From M55B112 sp040880545 (lineage in GTDB: Bacteria; Bacteroidota; Bacteroidia; Bacteroidales; GCA-2748055): 27,264 nt of DNA. The DNA lies in contig JBBDIE010000088.1 in the NCBI GenBank assembly GCA_040880545.1, positions 1 through 27,264 of the forward strand, read 5' to 3'. Made by a program: the position numbers and the translations under genes. Under the pieces are notes generated by a model. That model was not told the origin of the DNA. It was given only the letters and a program-made list of their open reading frames with translations, and made no database searches. Shown piece by piece: positions 24,802-27,264 of the stretch (the stretch's first letter is position 1; each line of letters opens with the position of its first letter).

Positions 24802-26016
24802 ATGCCAAAAATCAGACAGTTGAAGGTCATTAAAATTACAGGCTTTTTATTATTGTTCCTATCGCTGGGGACAGGAGTATTCGGACAACGTATCTCAATC
24901 CGGGAACTTAAAGGAGGGGATCTTAATACGATTAACAGCGCTGTACCATTTATTACCATCGCGCCCGACTCCAGGTCCGGAGCCATGGGTGATATAGGTG
25001 TTGCATCACGTCCGGATATCAACTCACAACACTGGAATGTTGCCAAATATGCATTTATGAAAGAAGAAGGTGGATTGTCCATCTCCTATACGCCATGGCT
25101 CAGGCATATCATACACGATATCAACCTGGCTTACCTTTCCACCTACTATAAATTCACCGACGACCAGGTAATCAGTGGTTCATTGCGATATTTCTCACTG
25201 GGGGAGATTACCTTTACAGACTTCGAAGGTGAGTTCCTCGGGCAGTATACCCCATTTGAAATGGCATTGGATGCCGGTTATTCACGATTGTTTACCGATA
25301 ATTTCTCCGGGGGAATAGTATTCAGGTACATCCACTCCAATCTTACCAGCGGACAATCGGTGGGCGGTAGTGAAACGAGGCCCGGTATTGCCGTTGGTTC
25401 CGACCTGGGATTCTACTACCAGGATGAACTGAGGCTGAGCGGAAATGATGCAGGTTATGCAATTGGGCTCCAATTATCGAATATGGGTACACCCATCGCC
25501 TATGCCCCCGACTTGCCTAAATTACCTATCCCGGCAAACCTGAGGCTCGGAGGAAGATTTGACTATGGCCTGGATGACTACAATACCATGAGCTTTATGC
25601 TCGATTTTAACAAACTGCTTGTGCCCACACGACCGGTATTGGAAGGTGATTCAGTGATTCTCGGGTATCCTTACCCGGAATCGATCGTACTGGGGATGAT
25701 CCAGTCATTTTATGACGCTCCCGGGATCCATAATAATGGGAGCTACAGCTCAACATTCCGTGAAGAACTTGCCGAGATCATGGTCAGTTTTGGTGTGGAA
25801 TACTGGTATCGCAACCAGTTTGCCATCAGGGGCGGCTATTTCCATGAAGCATCCGTGAAAGGAAACAGAAAATTTGCCACACTGGGTGTGGGACTGAAAC
25901 TGAATGTTTTCTCACTGGATTTTGCTTACCTCATACCTACAAACGGACAGGACAGTCCACTGGCCAATACACTAAGATTTACACTTGGATTTGATTTTGA
26001 GAGTCTGAAGCTGTAA
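24802..26016 (+). CDS. porV: Type IX secretion outer-membrane shuttle protein PorV
   Basis: This 404-residue outer-membrane beta-barrel protein (PorV/LptO family) has an N-terminal signal segment ending near GVFGQ. The PorV opening follows: TINSAVPFITIAPDSRSGAMGDIGVASRPD, read in two parts as INSAVPFITIAPDSR and SGAMGDIGVA, plus SQHWNVAKYAF. The barrel ends FTLGFDFE with a terminal aromatic/hydrophobic strand. PorV collects substrates from the translocon and presents them to the sortase PorU, and its gene directly follows porU here. Length is typical for the family. It precedes ispF by 9 bp, so it is probably co-transcribed with the two downstream housekeeping genes. Confidence 0.93.
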   Translation: MPKIRQLKVIKITGFLLLFLSLGTGVFGQRISIRELKGGDLNTINSAVPFITIAPDSRSGAMGDIGVASRPDINSQHWNVAKYAFMKEEGGLSISYTPWLRHIIHDINLAYLSTYYKFTDDQVISGSLRYFSLGEITFTDFEGEFLGQYTPFEMALDAGYSRLFTDNFSGGIVFRYIHSNLTSGQSVGGSETRPGIAVGSDLGFYYQDELRLSGNDAGYAIGLQLSNMGTPIAYAPDLPKLPIPANLRLGGRFDYGLDDYNTMSFMLDFNKLLVPTRPVLEGDSVILGYPYPESIVLGMIQSFYDAPGIHNNGSYSSTFREELAEIMVSFGVEYWYRNQFAIRGGYFHEASVKGNRKFATLGVGLKLNVFSLDFAYLIPTNGQDSPLANTLRFTLGFDFESLKL

Positions 26017-26025
26017 ACTTGTGGT

Positions 26026-26508
26026 ATGGAAAACCGGATCGGGTTCGGATATGATGTACATCAACTGAAGGAGGGCCTCCCTTTCCGTCTGGGTGGCATT
26101 TCAATACCACATCACAAAGGTGCTCTCGGACATTCGGATGCAGATGTGCTGGTACATGCCATCTGCGATGCACTGCTGGGCGCATCTGCACTGGGGGATA
26201 TCGGTAAACATTTTCCTGATACCAGTGATGAATTCAAAGGTATCAACAGCCTGGTACTGCTTAAAAAAACCATGGTTCTGCTCAGGGAATCAGGCTACAC
26301 TGTGGGTAACATTGATAGTACGGTCTGCCTCCAGGCTCCGAAGATCCAACCGTATATCGAAGAGATGAGAACAGCAATTTCCGGATCGGCAGGTATTGAC
26401 AAGGGAATCGTGTCGGTAAAAGCCACTACCGAGGAAAAGATGGGGATCACCGGTTCGGGAGAGGGAGTTGCTGCCTATGCAGTAGTGTTGATAAGAAAAT
26501 CAGAATGA
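26026..26508 (+). CDS. ispF: 2-C-methyl-D-erythritol 2,4-cyclodiphosphate synthase
   Basis: This 160-residue enzyme of the non-mevalonate isoprenoid pathway cyclises a CDP-methylerythritol phosphate to the cyclodiphosphate with release of CMP; it is a zinc-dependent cytoplasmic trimer. The metal ligands are Asp10 and His12 in GYDVHQL and His44 in DVLVHAICDAL. HSDADVL, DIGKHFPDTS and the C-terminal ATTEEKMGITGSGEGVAAYA are canonical. Length matches the family. It follows porV by 9 bp; the linkage is probably transcriptional convenience, as no other isoprenoid gene is in the window. Confidence 0.96.
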   Translation: MENRIGFGYDVHQLKEGLPFRLGGISIPHHKGALGHSDADVLVHAICDALLGASALGDIGKHFPDTSDEFKGINSLVLLKKTMVLLRESGYTVGNIDSTVCLQAPKIQPYIEEMRTAISGSAGIDKGIVSVKATTEEKMGITGSGEGVAAYAVVLIRKSE

Positions 26509-26524
26509 CCTTAAAAGTAAGCGC

Positions 26525-26896
26525 GTGGATCATGAAAAGAAAAAAACTGTCGTTCTTGGTGCAAGCCCAAATCCGGCCAGGTATTCTTTCAAAGCAGTAA
26601 AGGGATTGCTTAGGTACGGCCATGAGGTAGTGGCCGTGGGTTTCCGTCCGGGGGTGATCTACGACATATTTATCAAACGGGGAACCCCTGAAATAGAAAA
26701 TGTAGATACCATCACCCTCTACATCGGGGAACAACGACAGGAGGAATATTATGAATATATCCTCTCCCTGCATCCCAGAAGGGTGATCTTTAACCCCGGG
26801 ACCGTGAATGAAAAACTGATGAAAGATCTGAGGAAGAAAGGTATTGAAGTGGTAGACGGATGTACGCTTGTGATGCTTGATGCAGGTGAATTTTAA
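26525..26896 (+). CDS. CoA-binding domain protein (small Rossmann fold)
   Basis: This 123-residue protein is a stand-alone CoA-binding (YccU-like) fold. The N-terminal TVVLGASPNPARYSFKAVKGLLRYGHEVVAVG strand-loop-helix (written in parts: TVVLGASPNPARYS, KAVKGLLRYGH, EVVAVG) contacts nucleotide; the central DTITLYIGEQRQEEY and RRVIFNPGTVNE, then EVVDGCTLVML, are family-like. Function in bacteria is unknown beyond CoA binding. No in-frame ATG is available: the only start that keeps the first strand is GTG at 26525, 16 bp after the ispF stop; ATG codons at 26505 and 26532 are in other frames. It is the last gene before the repeat region. Confidence 0.85.
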   Translation: MDHEKKKTVVLGASPNPARYSFKAVKGLLRYGHEVVAVGFRPGVIYDIFIKRGTPEIENVDTITLYIGEQRQEEYYEYILSLHPRRVIFNPGTVNEKLMKDLRKKGIEVVDGCTLVMLDAGEF

Positions 26897-26944
26897 ATTC
26901 GAACAATAAACTGTGATTGATGTTTTCCAACGTCTGTCAGTGAA

Positions 26945-27209
26945 GTAAAGTGGCTGGATCATCATGTTCTGGATCAAGGGTTGTTCCAGCTCAAAACTTC
27001 AGTTTTTCGGTTGCGAAGTCGGGAAATGCGCAGTCCCGATTTGTCGGGATGAGCAATTTCCCGACGAGCGTAACGCAGAACCGAGTGGAACGAGCTCACG
27101 AATACCGCTGAAATTAAACTATTCATGAGTATATCGGACATTATGGACAGACACTAATTAGTATTTCAAAAAGGTAGAGTGGCTGGATCATAATGTTCGA
27201 GATCAAGGC
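26945..27209 (+). repeat. Imperfect 36-bp direct repeat leading into copies A and B
   Basis: Bases 26945-26980 and 27174-27209 match with 5-6 differences over 36 bp (shared core GTGGCTGGATCAT), offset 229 bp. Each copy leads directly into a hairpin element (A or B), so the repeated unit includes this leader. The gap 26897-27264 has no gene. Confidence 0.75.
26976..27106 (+). repeat. Structured palindromic repeat element, copy A
   Basis: This copy has a conserved block at 26988-27018 (31 nt, matching copy C on the other strand apart from one base). A 5-bp hairpin AAAAC/GTTTT lies inside it. GTTGCG (27010-27015) can pair with CGTAAC (27069-27074). Between them lies a hairpin with outer arms GTCGGGAAAT (27018-27027) and ATTTCCCGAC (27056-27065) and inner arms TCCCGA (27034-27039) and TCGGGA (27044-27049). 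AGCTC at 26988-26992 and GAGCT at 27092-27096 form a closing stem. No terminator-like T-run and no open frame of note are present. Confidence 0.75.
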
Positions 27210-27264
27210 TTGCGAAGTCGGGAAATGCGCAGTTTACTTGTGTAAATGAGCAATTTCCCGACGA
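27206..27264 (+). repeat. Structured palindromic repeat element, copy B (shortened, cut by window edge)
   Basis: This copy has the same outer arms as copy A, GTCGGGAAAT (27217-27226) and ATTTCCCGAC (27253-27262), but a different inner stem, TTTAC (27233-27237) with GTAAA (27242-27246). The 30 nt corresponding to 26981-27010 of copy A are missing. The right-hand part lies beyond the window. Confidence 0.75.

Noticed and set aside
26945..27264. CRISPR-like or integron attC-like array
   Set aside because: Only two units, unequal, with no regular spacers, no cas or integrase gene and no recognisable attC core sites.

Overview
The window is chromosomal DNA from a member of the Bacteroidota, probably a Bacteroidales/Marinilabiliales-like environmental lineage. 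The evidence is a type IX secretion / gliding locus (GldJ-like lipoprotein, PorP/SprF-like protein, PorU sortase, PorV), promoter -7 boxes of the Bacteroidota form TAnnTTTG, several exported lipoproteins, and few classical Shine-Dalgarno sites. No rRNA, tRNA, CRISPR array or transposase gene is visible.

Layout. (1) 1-3600: a palindrome at the left edge, a GH172/DUF2961 lipoprotein (-), an exported amidase-signature lipoprotein (+) and a DoxX-family membrane protein (-). (2) 3777-4659 (-): an ECF sigma factor with a stop-start coupled, cysteine-rich soluble zinc-finger anti-sigma protein. (3) 4855-7720 (-): a two-gene unit of a membrane-anchored tetraheme NapC/NrfH-like cytochrome fused to a formylglycine-generating-enzyme-like (FGE/SUMF1) domain, followed 13 bp later by a Tat-exported Gfo/Idh/MocA oxidoreductase. 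(4) 7830-10439 (-): MutT-type Nudix hydrolase, a palindromic repeat element, SixA-like phosphatase, and a PIN-PhoH ATPase. (5) 10550-16130 (+): nitroreductase, FolC, inositol-monophosphatase-family protein, GT2 glycosyltransferase and an acyl-CoA ligase, with ATGA overlaps or zero spacing at three of the junctions. (6) 16127-20764 (-): inorganic pyrophosphatase, MurF, GldJ-like protein (with its own terminator) and a PorP/SprF-like protein. (7) 20899-26896 (+): PorU, PorV, IspF and a CoA-binding protein. (8) 26897-27264: a second cluster of the palindromic repeat, cut by the window edge.

The gldJ-porP and porU-porV pairs diverge from a roughly 130-bp promoter region and together form a type IX secretion module: PorV is the outer-membrane shuttle and PorU the sortase that removes C-terminal sorting domains, while GldJ-like and PorP/SprF-like proteins belong to the associated machinery.

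The most unusual item is a non-coding structured repeat family, with copies at 8331-8562 (minus), 26976-27106 (plus) and 27206-27264 (plus, truncated). A nearly invariant 31-32 nt block precedes a hairpin whose arm sequences differ between copies while remaining fully complementary, with conserved short unpaired bases around it. This looks like selection for fold rather than sequence. The second notable item is the cytochrome-FGE fusion coupled to an exported oxidoreductase.
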